Notes under the pieces: model-generated | Database searches by the model: none | The model's input: only the letters and a program-made list of their open reading frames with translations | Told to the model about the DNA's origin: nothing | Shown here: piece after piece, positions 1-7,275 of the stretch | How positions within the stretch are numbered: position 1 is the first letter of the stretch | How the letters are laid out: each line of letters begins with the position of its first letter | Origin: Candidatus Giovannonibacteria bacterium RIFCSPHIGHO2_12_FULL_44_22 | GTDB taxonomy: Bacteria > Patescibacteriota > Minisyncoccia > UBA11713 > 2-01-FULL-45-33 | Length of the DNA stretch: 50,790 nt | Assembly (NCBI GenBank): GCA_001778695.1 | Contig: MFHU01000017.1 | Coordinates: 21,214 to 72,003, forward strand | Direction of reading: 5' to 3' | Translations under genes and position numbers: made by a program

Positions 1-171
1 GCTTTTTCTAAATGCTCGCATTGCAGCGAGATCAAACTTCCGCACGTAATTTGCACCAACTGCGGGTATTATAATGACCGGCAGGTTGTCGACGTTTTAA
101 AGAAATTAGACAAAAAAGAACGCAAGAAAAAAGAAAAAGAGCTCGCCGTGAAAGAAGAGGCGAAGGCTTAA
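1..171 (+). CDS. rpmF: 50S ribosomal protein L32, 3' part
   Basis: The window opens inside this gene; frame 1 is open from base 1 to a TAA at 169-171. The visible 56 residues contain two CxxC pairs (CSHC and CTNC) spaced as in the zinc ribbon of L32, then a basic Lys/Glu-rich tail. L32 is a structural protein of the large ribosomal subunit near the peptidyl-transferase centre. The N-terminus lies outside the window. The nusB fusion gene follows after about 50 bases on the same strand. The family call rests on the CxxC spacing and the LPHVICTNCGYYNDR segment. Confidence 0.88.
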   Translation, partial: AFSKCSHCSEIKLPHVICTNCGYYNDRQVVDVLKKLDKKERKKKEKELAVKEEAKA

Positions 172-223
172 TAAAAAAATTAGCAGATTAGTTCTTTATC
201 CCAAGTAGTTTTGAAAAATAAAT

Positions 224-1123
224 ATGGCAAATAGGCACCTCGCGAGATCTGTGGCAATGCAATCTCTTTTCCAGTGGGACTTCAATGGAAGAAAGGACGA
301 GGAGATTGAAAAAGTTTTAGAGGCGAATTTAAAAGAATTCGCGCCTGGTTTGGACGACCGCCAATTTGTCAAAGAGCTAGTGGAGGGCGTTCTTAAGAAT
401 CGAGATAGGATAGACTCGATTATTGAGAAGGCTGCTCCGGAATGGCCCTTGGAACAGGTTGCAATGGTGGACCGCAATGTTTTAAGGATCGGGCTTTACG
501 AACTCCTGTTCGGTTCCCGAAAAGAAGTTCCGCCTAAAGTCGCCATTAACGAAGCAATTGAACTCGCTAAAACCTTTGGCTCGGAATCTTCCGGGCGTTT
601 TGTTAACGGAGTCTTGGGGACGGTGTATCGCGAAATCGGCGAGCCGGGACGGGATGAGACTTCCAAGAAAAAAGCGACGCTCGAAGATTTGGAAAACCTT
701 CCGGTAGAGGCGAAGGCCGGCGGGATAGTTTACCGCAAGGAAGGAAAAAATTTGCAGTTTGCCCTCGTGCACGATGTTTTCGGATACTGGACGCTATCTA
801 AAGGAAGCCCATTGGAAAACGAAGAAGCGACGGGCGCGGCGGAGCGGAAGGTTAAAGAAGAATTAGGGATTAAAAGCGCGAAAGTCATTGAAAAATTAGG
901 GCAGAACGAATATATCGCGAAGGACCCGGAAAAAGGGCAGGTCCGGCGCAAGGTGGATTATTTCCTGCTCGAGACCGAAGACCGGGATTTAAATTTGGAA
1001 CCCTCCGGCGGCCTCGACGACGCCAAGTGGTTTAAGGTGGACGAGTTGAAAGACATCAAGACTTATCCGGATATCAAGCCTCTTTTTTCGAAAGCCCTCG
1101 AAATCATAAACAAGCAATCATGA
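224..1123 (+). CDS. nusB: NusB antitermination factor fused to a NUDIX hydrolase domain
   Basis: Residues 1-140 or so are a NusB domain (start ANRHLARSVAMQSLFQWDF, end GRFVNGVLGTVYREIG). NusB binds boxA RNA with NusE/S10 during rRNA transcription antitermination. After a short linker, residues ~160-299 form a NUDIX fold with the box GSPLENEEATGAAERKVKEELGI. This fits GX5EX7REUXEEXGU except that the first Glu after Arg is Lys, so the REUXEE core reads RKVKEE. NUDIX enzymes cleave nucleoside-diphosphate-linked substrates; the substrate here is unknown. Ordinary NusB is about 140 aa, so the fusion doubles it. No SD is visible. The 3' end overlaps rnc by 4 nt (ATGA). Confidence 0.87.
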   Translation: MANRHLARSVAMQSLFQWDFNGRKDEEIEKVLEANLKEFAPGLDDRQFVKELVEGVLKNRDRIDSIIEKAAPEWPLEQVAMVDRNVLRIGLYELLFGSRKEVPPKVAINEAIELAKTFGSESSGRFVNGVLGTVYREIGEPGRDETSKKKATLEDLENLPVEAKAGGIVYRKEGKNLQFALVHDVFGYWTLSKGSPLENEEATGAAERKVKEELGIKSAKVIEKLGQNEYIAKDPEKGQVRRKVDYFLLETEDRDLNLEPSGGLDDAKWFKVDELKDIKTYPDIKPLFSKALEIINKQS

Positions 1124-1812
1124 GCGAACTCGCTTTGTTAGAAGAAAAACTAAATATAAAATTCCAGAATAAAAAACTTTTAGAAGAGGCTTTTACGCAC
1201 CGCTCGTATTTAAACGAAAACCCGGACTGGGCGGGAAACCATAACGAGCGCTTGGAATTTTTAGGAGACGCGGTCTTGGAGTTGGCGGTGACGGAACATC
1301 TTTATTCAAATTTTCCGGATAAAACGGAAGGGGATTTGACGAGCTATCGCGCGGCTTTGGTTAACTCCAACATGCTCGCGGAGTTGGCGCAGGAAATCGG
1401 CTTAAACGATTATTTAATGCTTTCCCGCGGCGAAGCCAAGGATTTGGGGCGCGCCCGGCAATATATTTTGGCAAATACTTTCGAAGCCTTGGTCGGCGCG
1501 ATTCATCTGGACCAGGGTTATCTCGCGGCGGAAAAATTTATCAAAGAAACCGTACTCACTAAAGTAAGCGATGTCATCGCAAAAAAGCTTTTCCGTGACC
1601 CAAAAAGCGTTTTTCAGGAACGGGCGCAGGAAGCCGTCGGGATCACGCCGACATACGAAGTCATGAAAGAATGGGGCCCGGACCACAATAAACATTTCAT
1701 CGTCGGCGTGTATTTGGGCAAGGAGCTTATCGCGGAGGGCGAAGGGCCGTCCAAACAGGAAGCCCAGCTCCGCGCGGCGGAAGAAGGCTTGCGTGTAAAA
1801 AATTGGGCGTAA
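1120..1812 (+). CDS. rnc: Ribonuclease III
   Basis: The 230-aa protein has the RNase III signature NERLEFLGDAVLEL near residue 42, with the conserved acidic residues of the endonuclease domain, and a C-terminal double-stranded RNA-binding domain (about 155-230, ending KQEAQLRAAEEGL). It cuts double-stranded RNA, including pre-rRNA processing stems; a candidate substrate stem encloses the 16S gene of this window (7471-7486 with 10729-10743). Length is normal for the family. It overlaps nusB-NUDIX by 4 nt and smc starts 1 nt after its stop, so nusB-rnc-smc look like one operon. Confidence 0.95.
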   Translation: MSELALLEEKLNIKFQNKKLLEEAFTHRSYLNENPDWAGNHNERLEFLGDAVLELAVTEHLYSNFPDKTEGDLTSYRAALVNSNMLAELAQEIGLNDYLMLSRGEAKDLGRARQYILANTFEALVGAIHLDQGYLAAEKFIKETVLTKVSDVIAKKLFRDPKSVFQERAQEAVGITPTYEVMKEWGPDHNKHFIVGVYLGKELIAEGEGPSKQEAQLRAAEEGLRVKNWA

Positions 1813-1813
1813 A

Positions 1814-3976
1814 ATGAGGCTCACCCGTCTTGAACTAAACGGTTTTAAATCCTTCGGGAGCCAAACGGTCCTGGAGTTTCCGCACGCGATTTCCGGCGTG
1901 GTTGGCCCGAACGGTTCGGGAAAATCAAACGTCGCGGATTCGATCCGCTGGGTTTTGGGCGAGCAATCTATAAAAAGCCTTCGTGGAAAGCGCGGGGAAG
2001 ACATGATTTTTGCGGGCTCCTCGACGCAGTCCAAAATGTCTCGGGCGTCCGTAGTTTTAGTTTTTGATAATAAAAAACGCGAATTTCCTTTGGAATTTGA
2101 CGAAGTGCAGATCGAGCGCCGAGTTTATCGCGACGGCGTAAACGAATATTTGATAAATAAATCCGACGTGCGCCTGCGCGATATAATAGAACTTCTCGCG
2201 AAAGTTGGTTTCGGTTCAACTCGCCACCACATAATCGGGCAAGGCGAGGCCGACCGGATTTTGTACGCTTCCCCTTCGGAAAGAAAAGAGATGATAGAGG
2301 ACGCGCTCGGTTTAAAAATTTTCCACTTGAAGCGCGAAGAGGCGGAAAGAAAGCTTTCACGGACAGAGGAAAATATAAAGCAAATCGTCGCGTTGCAGAA
2401 AGAAATTCAGCCGCATTTAAAGTTTTTAAAATCGCAAGCCGAGAAATTCCAGATTTCTTCCGCCCTTCGCGAGGAATTGAAGGGCTTGCTCGAGGAATAT
2501 CTTTCGAAAAAACTCGCAACAATCGAAGAAAAAACCGACGAAATACACCTCCGGAAGAAACGGCCGTTTTCGGAATTGCGCGAGGTTGAAGCCGAGATTT
2601 TGAATTTGCGTAGAAGGATTGAGAAAGAAGATAAAAAGGAAACGCACGATTCCGGCAGGGACCGGGAGCTCGAGGAAAAACTGCGCAAGGTCCGCGAGGA
2701 TGAAATGAATTCACTCCGGGAATTGGGGAAGCTCGAAGGGATGATCGCGGCCGAAGAACGGGCGGCGCGAGCTTCCGCGGGTGAAGTCATCGCAAAAAAA
2801 GAAGCCGAGAGAATGCTCAAAGTTATCGCCGAGGCGATTGATAAAATCACGAGCCTCGAGATGTTGAAAAGTCTGAAGCATAAAGTTCTGGAATTCCTGG
2901 AAAATTTATCTCCCGCGAAAAAAGAAGAAATAAATTTGGAAGAAAAAAAGAAAGAGTTGGCCCTGCTTAAAGAGAAAATTGATAAGCTCGCCCTTGAGGC
3001 AAAAGAACTTTCGCGAAGATACGAAGAGGAAATTTCCAAGGCGCGGACGGAAGCGGAGGAGACGCGAAAAGACGAAAAAAGGGTTTACCAGTTGGAACTC
3101 GAAGCGGGAAAATTGAAGGACGTCCTGCGCTCGATCGAACTTGAAGAGGAGAAAATTAAACTTCTGCGGGAGGAATTTCATCGCGAGATAGAAGAAGCAA
3201 AACCGCACATGGACGCACGAATCGAGAAGGGAAAAGCCTTTGAGTCCGGGGAAGAGATGGAGGTACTCCGCAAAAAAGTTGAACGCACGCGCGTTAAACT
3301 CGAAGAGGCTGGCGGGATTGATCCGGACGTGATCAAAGAATTTAACGAAGTTTCCTCGCGCGACGAATTTTTGGTAAAAGAGCTTGGGGACCTGGACGAG
3401 TCGCATAAAAAACTCGAAGAGGTTATGGATGATTTAGAGGCGCGGCTTGAATTGGATTTCAAGTCCGGGATCTCCAAAATTAATTCCGAGTTTCAGGAAT
3501 TTTTCGCGACGATGTTCGGCGGAGGAAACGCGGCGTTGAAAATTATCAAACAGGACAAAAGAAGGCCCGCCGACCTGCCCGACGAAGCTTTAGCGGAGGC
3601 GGGAAGTCCGGATGAAATTGAATCAGGTATTGATATCAACGTCGATCTTCCGCGGAAAAAAGTCCGCTCGCTCGACGCGCTTTCGGGAGGGGAGAGAGCT
3701 TTGACCTCGATCGCCCTCCTGTTCGCGATGTCCGCGGTAAACCCTCCGCCGTTCTTGGTTTTGGACGAAACAGACGCCGCGCTCGACGAAGCGAATTCCC
3801 ACCGCTACGCCAAAATGCTCGAGAATCTTTCAAAAACAACCCAGTTGGTTTTAATAACCCACAACCGCAATACGATGAAGTGCGCGGGAATTTTGTACGG
3901 CGTCACGATGGGCTCCGACGGAGTTTCGAAACTGCTTTCGATTAAGTTTGAAGAAGCGGGAGCCTTAGTGGCCTAG
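1814..3976 (+). CDS. smc: SMC chromosome segregation ATPase, short form without a recognisable hinge
   Basis: An N-terminal ATPase half carries Walker A (GPNGSGKSN, about residue 32) and a Q-loop region (HHIIGQGEADRIL). Two coiled-coil stretches follow (about 165-335 and 365-545). The C-terminal half carries the ABC signature LSGGERAL and Walker B FLVLDETDAAL. At 720 aa it is far shorter than the usual ~1,150-1,200 aa. The coil turns around a short segment (SLEMLKSLKHKVLEFLENL) where the globular hinge with its glycine-rich dimer interface should be; I see no hinge and no CxxC zinc hook. It should act in chromosome organisation, but how it dimerises is unclear. It follows rnc directly. Confidence 0.9.
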   Translation: MRLTRLELNGFKSFGSQTVLEFPHAISGVVGPNGSGKSNVADSIRWVLGEQSIKSLRGKRGEDMIFAGSSTQSKMSRASVVLVFDNKKREFPLEFDEVQIERRVYRDGVNEYLINKSDVRLRDIIELLAKVGFGSTRHHIIGQGEADRILYASPSERKEMIEDALGLKIFHLKREEAERKLSRTEENIKQIVALQKEIQPHLKFLKSQAEKFQISSALREELKGLLEEYLSKKLATIEEKTDEIHLRKKRPFSELREVEAEILNLRRRIEKEDKKETHDSGRDRELEEKLRKVREDEMNSLRELGKLEGMIAAEERAARASAGEVIAKKEAERMLKVIAEAIDKITSLEMLKSLKHKVLEFLENLSPAKKEEINLEEKKKELALLKEKIDKLALEAKELSRRYEEEISKARTEAEETRKDEKRVYQLELEAGKLKDVLRSIELEEEKIKLLREEFHREIEEAKPHMDARIEKGKAFESGEEMEVLRKKVERTRVKLEEAGGIDPDVIKEFNEVSSRDEFLVKELGDLDESHKKLEEVMDDLEARLELDFKSGISKINSEFQEFFATMFGGGNAALKIIKQDKRRPADLPDEALAEAGSPDEIESGIDINVDLPRKKVRSLDALSGGERALTSIALLFAMSAVNPPPFLVLDETDAALDEANSHRYAKMLENLSKTTQLVLITHNRNTMKCAGILYGVTMGSDGVSKLLSIKFEEAGALVA

Positions 3977-4230
3977 AAAGCTATGAATGGACCTGGTTGG
4001 CTCAAGATTAAAACTACAAAAGTTGAAACGATAACTAAGAAAGACCAAAGTAGAAAAGACCATTTTCTTCGCATGATGCTCATGCCAATGCCCCAGCCAA
4101 AAAGAGCAGCATAAACAAAAAGTAAAATAGGCAAAACCACATCGATATATTTTGAAAGCCATATAAAAATAACAAGGCCGATGAGTATCAGAAAGAAAAT
4201 AGAAAGTCGTGTCTGAACTATGTCGAGCAT
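3973..4230 (-). CDS. Small membrane protein, unknown function
   Basis: An 85-aa protein with two or three predicted membrane segments (LSIFFLILIGLVIFIWL, IDVVLPILLFVYAALFGWGIG, LLWSFLVIVSTFVVLIL) and a basic MRRK turn. I chose the ATG at 4230 (MLDIVQTRL) over the upstream in-frame ATG at 4248 because the first residues of the longer form look like leader. It lies tail to tail with smc, overlapping its stop codon by 4 nt, and diverges from rpsP. No family recognised. Confidence 0.5.
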   Translation of the reverse strand: MLDIVQTRLSIFFLILIGLVIFIWLSKYIDVVLPILLFVYAALFGWGIGMSIMRRKWSFLLWSFLVIVSTFVVLILSQPGPFIAF

Positions 4231-4248
4231 ATATTTACAATAGCACAC

Positions 4249-4277
4249 TTGATTATTTTTTAGCTGTTAGTTACAAT
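4249..4277 (+). promoter_or_regulatory. Putative sigma-70-type promoter of rpsP (leaderless)
   Basis: TTGATT at 4249-4254 and TACAAT at 4272-4277 are separated by exactly 17 nt. Transcription would start about 7 nt downstream, at or next to the ATG at 4285, so the mRNA would have essentially no 5' leader. Confidence 0.55.
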
Positions 4278-4284
4278 ATAGACC

Positions 4285-4617
4285 ATGTTAATGATTCGGT
4301 TACAGAGAGTAGGGAGGCGGAATGACCCATCGTTTCGGGTGGTTATTACTGATTCCAGGAACTCCACTAAAAGCGGCAAATTTGTTGAAATTGTCGGCAA
4401 TTATGATACGCGGCATAAAGACAAAGTTCAGCTAGATAAAGAACGCATTCTGCATTGGATAAAGAATGGCGCCCGTACGTCAGATACTATGAATAACCTT
4501 TTGATTTCTAATGGGGTTATAACTGGCAAGAAGATAAACGTATCTTCGAAATCGAAGATTCCGGCCGGAGCGTCGGAACCGAAGGCAGAGGCCAAAACGG
4601 AGACGCCCGCCTCTTGA
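4285..4617 (+). CDS. rpsP: 30S ribosomal protein S16
   Basis: The 110-aa protein begins MLMIRLQRVGRRNDPSFRVVITDSR, the conserved S16 N-terminus, followed by VEIVGNYD and a HWIKNGARTSDT segment. S16 is a small-subunit assembly and structural protein. The C-terminal ~25 residues (Lys/Ala/Glu-rich) are a variable tail. The ATG at 4291 (MIRLQ) is an equally possible start; no SD precedes either. khpA follows after a dedicated promoter, and trmD lies further downstream, echoing the classical rpsP-trmD neighbourhood but broken up by minus-strand genes. Confidence 0.95.
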   Translation: MLMIRLQRVGRRNDPSFRVVITDSRNSTKSGKFVEIVGNYDTRHKDKVQLDKERILHWIKNGARTSDTMNNLLISNGVITGKKINVSSKSKIPAGASEPKAEAKTETPAS

Positions 4618-4642
4618 CCAGAAGCGTAAAATTTGCTATACT
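4614..4642 (+). promoter_or_regulatory. Putative sigma-70 promoter upstream of khpA
   Basis: TTGACC (4614-4619) and TATACT (4637-4642) are separated by 17 nt. The -35 box overlaps the last codons and stop of rpsP. Predicted initiation is near 4649. Confidence 0.6.
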
Positions 4643-4689
4643 TATCATAGCGGTCGAGATTATTGGGAAGTATTTACGATATTAAAGAG

Positions 4690-5013
4690 ATGGCAGAAAA
4701 ATTCGGAGACCAGGATTTTCTAGAGTTTGTAGTTAAATCCCTGGTTGATAATCCGTCTGACGTCAAAGTCGGCCGAACGGTTGACGAGATGGGGGTTCTT
4801 TTGAACCTCAAGTTGAACCCAACAGATATGGGCAAGATAATCGGACGAAACGGAAATACTGCGAAAGCTATCCGCACTCTTTTGCGCGTAGTCGGGATGA
4901 AGAATCACGCTCGCGTGAACTTGAAGATCGAGGAACCGGAAGGATCCACGAGGCCTCAAAGAACTCCGGGAGCCGGCAGTATGGACCAGGTCATGGAAGA
5001 CCTTAAACTTTAA
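4690..5013 (+). CDS. khpA: KH-domain RNA-binding protein (KhpA/YlqC family)
   Basis: The protein starts MAEKFGDQDFLEFVVKSLVDNPSDVKV, typical of this family, and has a KH domain with the GxxG loop IIGRNGNT (residues ~53-60). KhpA-type proteins bind RNA, often as KhpA/KhpB dimers, and affect cell size and ribosome biogenesis. I chose the ATG at 4690; the ORF track uses a TTG at 4663, which adds nine residues (MGSIYDIKE). The C-terminal tail (EGSTRPQRTPGAGSMDQ) is low complexity. A strong terminator follows. Confidence 0.88.
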   Translation: MAEKFGDQDFLEFVVKSLVDNPSDVKVGRTVDEMGVLLNLKLNPTDMGKIIGRNGNTAKAIRTLLRVVGMKNHARVNLKIEEPEGSTRPQRTPGAGSMDQVMEDLKL

Positions 5014-5036
5014 TTAGATTTTAGTCTTTATGACGA

Positions 5037-5072
5037 CAAAAGCCCCAAGGGTCGGACCCGAGGGGCTTTTTG
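5037..5072 (+). terminator. Intrinsic terminator after khpA
   Basis: AAAGCCCC pairs with GGGGCTTT around an inner GGGTC/GACCC stem, followed by a T run. A-rich flanks on the other side would let it also serve the minus-strand pgsA gene that ends at 5090. Confidence 0.8.
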
Positions 5073-5089
5073 TTAGTTGGTGGGCGTAC

Positions 5090-5668
5090 TTAGTTGCGCC
5101 GGCTATCCAGGAACCCATTAATCTGGCCATGAATGCTTAGCGCACCCAAAAACAAAGCTGCTATCAGAACTATTTCCGATATAAGGTGCCAGCCACCGAA
5201 GATAGGAATAAGTGCCATTGACTGAACGACCATTTTAATTTTGCCGTATAAGTTCGCGCGCGCATCATACTTGAGTGCAAATCCGGCAAAGCGCATCACG
5301 ACGGACAAAAGTTCACCACCAAGAATTGCACCAACCAGTAATGGCAATTGAGCATAAAGCTCGAAACCAAAAACGGTCAGAATTATTAACTTATCAGCGA
5401 TGGGATCGATATTTGCTCCGCAAGCTGATTCTTGTTTTCGCTCTCGGGCTAACGGGCCATCAAACAAATCACTCATTACCGCAAAACATACAAGAAGAGG
5501 TATTAGTCTTGGAGCGAGTCCCGTAACGTATAAATACCAGACGCACGAGGCGACTAGAATCCTAAGATAAGTTATATGATTCGCAGTCACCCAGGAGGGG
5601 AGAAAGCGAACCAGTTCACGAAGATAGGACTCTTTAAGCGCCCACCCATAGTTAAAAAGTGCTTCCAT
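5090..5668 (-). CDS. pgsA: CDP-alcohol phosphatidyltransferase (PgsA-like)
   Basis: The 192-aa membrane protein carries the complete family motif DGx2ARx8Gx3Dx3D (DGPLARERKQESACGANIDPIADK, shown here as the motif span). These residues bind the CDP-alcohol and metal ions. Several hydrophobic segments follow. It should transfer a phosphatidyl group from CDP-diacylglycerol to an alcohol, probably glycerol-3-phosphate, in phospholipid synthesis; the exact acceptor is not decidable by eye. The start is supported by a strong SD (AGGAGGG) a few bases upstream, in contrast to the SD-less core genes around it. Confidence 0.87.
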   Translation of the reverse strand: MEALFNYGWALKESYLRELVRFLPSWVTANHITYLRILVASCVWYLYVTGLAPRLIPLLVCFAVMSDLFDGPLARERKQESACGANIDPIADKLIILTVFGFELYAQLPLLVGAILGGELLSVVMRFAGFALKYDARANLYGKIKMVVQSMALIPIFGGWHLISEIVLIAALFLGALSIHGQINGFLDSRRN

Positions 5669-5736
5669 TTTTCCCTCCTTTCTGCGAGAACTCTACCTTA
5701 CAAAAAGAAGCGGGGCAAGGGATTATTTTAAGACGT

Positions 5737-5778
5737 AAACAGCCCAGAAATCATTCCGATTTCTGGGCTGTTTTTTTT
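5737..5778 (+). terminator. Strong intrinsic terminator between convergent/isolated genes
   Basis: A 16-nt perfect stem (AAACAGCCCAGAAATC with its complement) around an ATTCC loop is followed by eight Ts on the plus strand. No plus-strand gene lies between khpA's terminator and this site. On the minus strand it follows the 5805-6053 gene but has only a weak T run. It may end that minus-strand operon or block antisense transcription. Confidence 0.7.
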
Positions 5779-5804
5779 GCGACTAACTAGCCGCTATTTA
5801 CTGT

Positions 5805-6053
5805 TCACGATGGCTTACTTTCTCCGTGAAGTTTTCTCTGGAGGTCCTCGAATGCATCCAAAATTCTTTTTGGGGGATTGTCAGACTCTCCAAGGACAAC
5901 AACCTTGCCACTCCAAATGTCAGTCGCCAAAATTATTTCCAGATCCTCTAACAGCATCAAGGTCTGCGGACTGTTTTTGATATCCATCTTAGTGCAATAT
6001 CCTACCGTGCCTTTTCTGCTACCTTCCATCCAAAGAATTTTTATAATTTTCAC
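5805..6053 (-). CDS. Hypothetical 82-aa protein
   Basis: The start codon is GTG at 6053, six bases after an AGGGGG SD-like stretch that overlaps the stop region of the upstream small gene. The sequence (VKIIKILWMEGSRKGTVGYCTKMDIKNS...) looks like a small alpha/beta protein; no family recognised. It forms a two-gene minus-strand unit with the 51-aa membrane protein at 6063-6218. Confidence 0.5.
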   Translation of the reverse strand: MKIIKILWMEGSRKGTVGYCTKMDIKNSPQTLMLLEDLEIILATDIWSGKVVVLGESDNPPKRILDAFEDLQRKLHGESKPS

Positions 6054-6062
6054 ATACGCCCC

Positions 6063-6218
6063 CTAGGTTAATTCCGCTTGGATCTTGTGTTTTTTTCTTC
6101 CACCCTGAAGGGCGAGAAGTAAAACAACAACAGCACCAGCAGCAAGGACAATGATAGCTAAGGGTAGAATCCAACCAGTCAGCAGCCAAAGAATAATATT
6201 TTTTATTTTTTTAAGCAT
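6063..6218 (-). CDS. Small membrane protein, 51 aa (too short for the ORF track)
   Basis: Translating the minus strand from ATG 6218 gives MLKKIKNIILWLLTGWILPL, then a long hydrophobic stretch AIIVLAAGAVVVLLLALQ and a basic tail, ending in TAG at 6063-6065. A very strong SD (GGAGGAGG) sits just upstream of the ATG. One or two membrane helices with a basic N-terminus fit a small inner-membrane protein. Function unknown. It is probably co-transcribed with the GTG-start gene immediately downstream. Confidence 0.65.
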   Translation of the reverse strand: MLKKIKNIILWLLTGWILPLAIIVLAAGAVVVLLLALQGGRKKHKIQAELT

Positions 6219-6286
6219 ATAGCCTCCTCCATTGTGAAGTAAAAGGACGCTTTTATCTAAGGTGATTTTGCATTATAATAACCACA

Positions 6287-7045
6287 ATGTCAAAGATTCG
6301 GTTCAATGTCATCACAATATTTCCCAAAATTTTCGACTCTTACTTTGGCGAGTCGATTATTAAGCGCGCTATCAAAAAGAAAAAAGCGGAGATTAAAGTC
6401 CATAACCTGCGGGATTTTTCGAACGATAAAAAACACCAAAAAGCCCGCCCGACCAAACCAGCCCAAAAGATTCATTCTGGCGGGTGGTCATTCGGGCGGG
6501 TTGACGATAAGCCGTACGGCGGGGGCGCGGGGATGGTTTTGATGGCCGGACCAATTTTGCGCGCGGTTAAATCACTTGGACGCTCGGCGTCCAAGTCAAA
6601 GCAGAAGGTTGTTATATTCTCCGCGAAAGGGAAGCCGTTTAACCAGAAAATGGCACATGATTGGTCTAAAAAATATAACAATTTTATTTTCGTGACCGGT
6701 AGATACGAAGGGATAGACGAACGCGTTGCAAAAATTTTGAAGGCTGAAGAAATTTCTATCGGGCCGTATATAACGACCGATGGTGATGTCGCGGCCATGG
6801 TTGTCGTCTCCGCGTTGACCCGCTTAATTCCGGATGTAATAAATTGGTCTTCGCTCGAAGACGAATCTTTTTTGCGTCAAGAATTAAAAAAGGAAGCGAA
6901 GCTCAAGGAAAAACAGCTCGAGTACCCGCATTACACCCGGCCGGAAATTTTAAGCTGGGGCGGCAAGAAATATAAAGTGCCGAGTGTCCTGTTATCGGGA
7001 GATCACGCAAAAATTAATTCCTGGCGCGACAGGCAGAGAAAATAG
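6287..7045 (+). CDS. trmD: tRNA (guanine-N1)-methyltransferase TrmD
   Basis: TrmD methylates G37 of tRNAs with S-adenosylmethionine and prevents +1 frameshifting. Seen here are the N-terminal FNVITIFPKIFDSYF, the loop VDDKPYGGGAGMVL, the knot-region segment GRYEGIDERV, and the C-terminal PHYTRPEIL...VLLSGDHAKINSWR. The usual SIGDYVLTGGE stretch reads SIGPYITTDGD, a notable variation in the SAM-knot loop. Compared with the family there is extra sequence between DKKHQK and VDDKPYG (about 18 residues, coded by a palindromic repeat) and another short palindromic insert at GRSASKSK. A TATAAT lies 7 nt upstream of the ATG (6274-6279), so the mRNA may be leaderless. Confidence 0.93.
   Translation: MSKIRFNVITIFPKIFDSYFGESIIKRAIKKKKAEIKVHNLRDFSNDKKHQKARPTKPAQKIHSGGWSFGRVDDKPYGGGAGMVLMAGPILRAVKSLGRSASKSKQKVVIFSAKGKPFNQKMAHDWSKKYNNFIFVTGRYEGIDERVAKILKAEEISIGPYITTDGDVAAMVVVSALTRLIPDVINWSSLEDESFLRQELKKEAKLKEKQLEYPHYTRPEILSWGGKKYKVPSVLLSGDHAKINSWRDRQRK
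6444..6500 (+). repeat. Palindromic in-frame insert in trmD
   Basis: CCCGCCCGA near 6444 and TCGGGCGGG near 6492-6500 are perfect inverted complements flanking a segment that codes for residues not expected between the conserved TrmD blocks. A second smaller palindrome, ACTTGGACGC-TCG-GCGTCCAAGT, lies at 6574-6596 in the same gene. Reading frame is kept through both. Confidence 0.55.
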
Positions 7046-7047
7046 TC

Positions 7048-7076
7048 GAGCGGCCGCCTTGGGCGACCGCTCTTTA
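7048..7076 (+). terminator. Putative terminator after trmD
   Basis: GAGCGG...CCGCTC with an inner CG/CG pair forms a hairpin directly after the trmD stop, followed by TTTAT. The T run is short. Confidence 0.55.
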
Positions 7077-7089
7077 TGTCTTGTGGCTG

Positions 7090-7197
7090 TCAAAATTTGA
7101 TTAAGATGATCATCCCGGCGAATGCTAGGAGAAATACGGCGTAGACCAGTAAGGCCAATGGAAAGGTATCTGGGGCCGGCTCTTCATCTTTTGACAT
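7090..7197 (-). CDS. Small membrane protein, 35 aa
   Basis: The ORF track shows an 84-aa frame, but the likely start is the internal ATG at 7197, preceded by a textbook SD (AAGGAGGTGG). The short product is MSKDEEPAPDTFPLALLVYA followed by VFLLAFAGMIILIKF: an acidic head and one transmembrane helix. The longer frame would read into the 16S promoter. Function unknown. It resembles the 51-aa gene at 6063-6218 in style (small, hydrophobic, strong SD, minus strand). Confidence 0.6.
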   Translation of the reverse strand: MSKDEEPAPDTFPLALLVYAVFLLAFAGMIILIKF

Positions 7198-7241
7198 AAA
7201 CCACCTCCTTATTGGCTTTATTTTAAGGCCTATTTTGTCTA

Positions 7242-7269
7242 TTGACAATGAATAAATGGCGGCTAGAAT
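7242..7269 (+). promoter_or_regulatory. Promoter of the 16S rRNA gene
   Basis: TTGACA (7242-7247) and TAGAAT (7264-7269), 16 nt apart, lie about 225 bases before the mature 16S. The 13-mer GTCTATTGACAAT around the -35 box recurs exactly in the promoter of the tRNA-like cassette inside the intron (minus strand, near 8960-8973). Confidence 0.7.
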
Positions 7270-7275
7270 GGAGTG

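Noticed and set aside
1414-3477. Long minus-strand ORFs opposite rnc and smc (206, 248, 210, 166 aa)
   Set aside because: They lie antisense to clearly conserved coding sequence and have the skewed composition of shadow frames.
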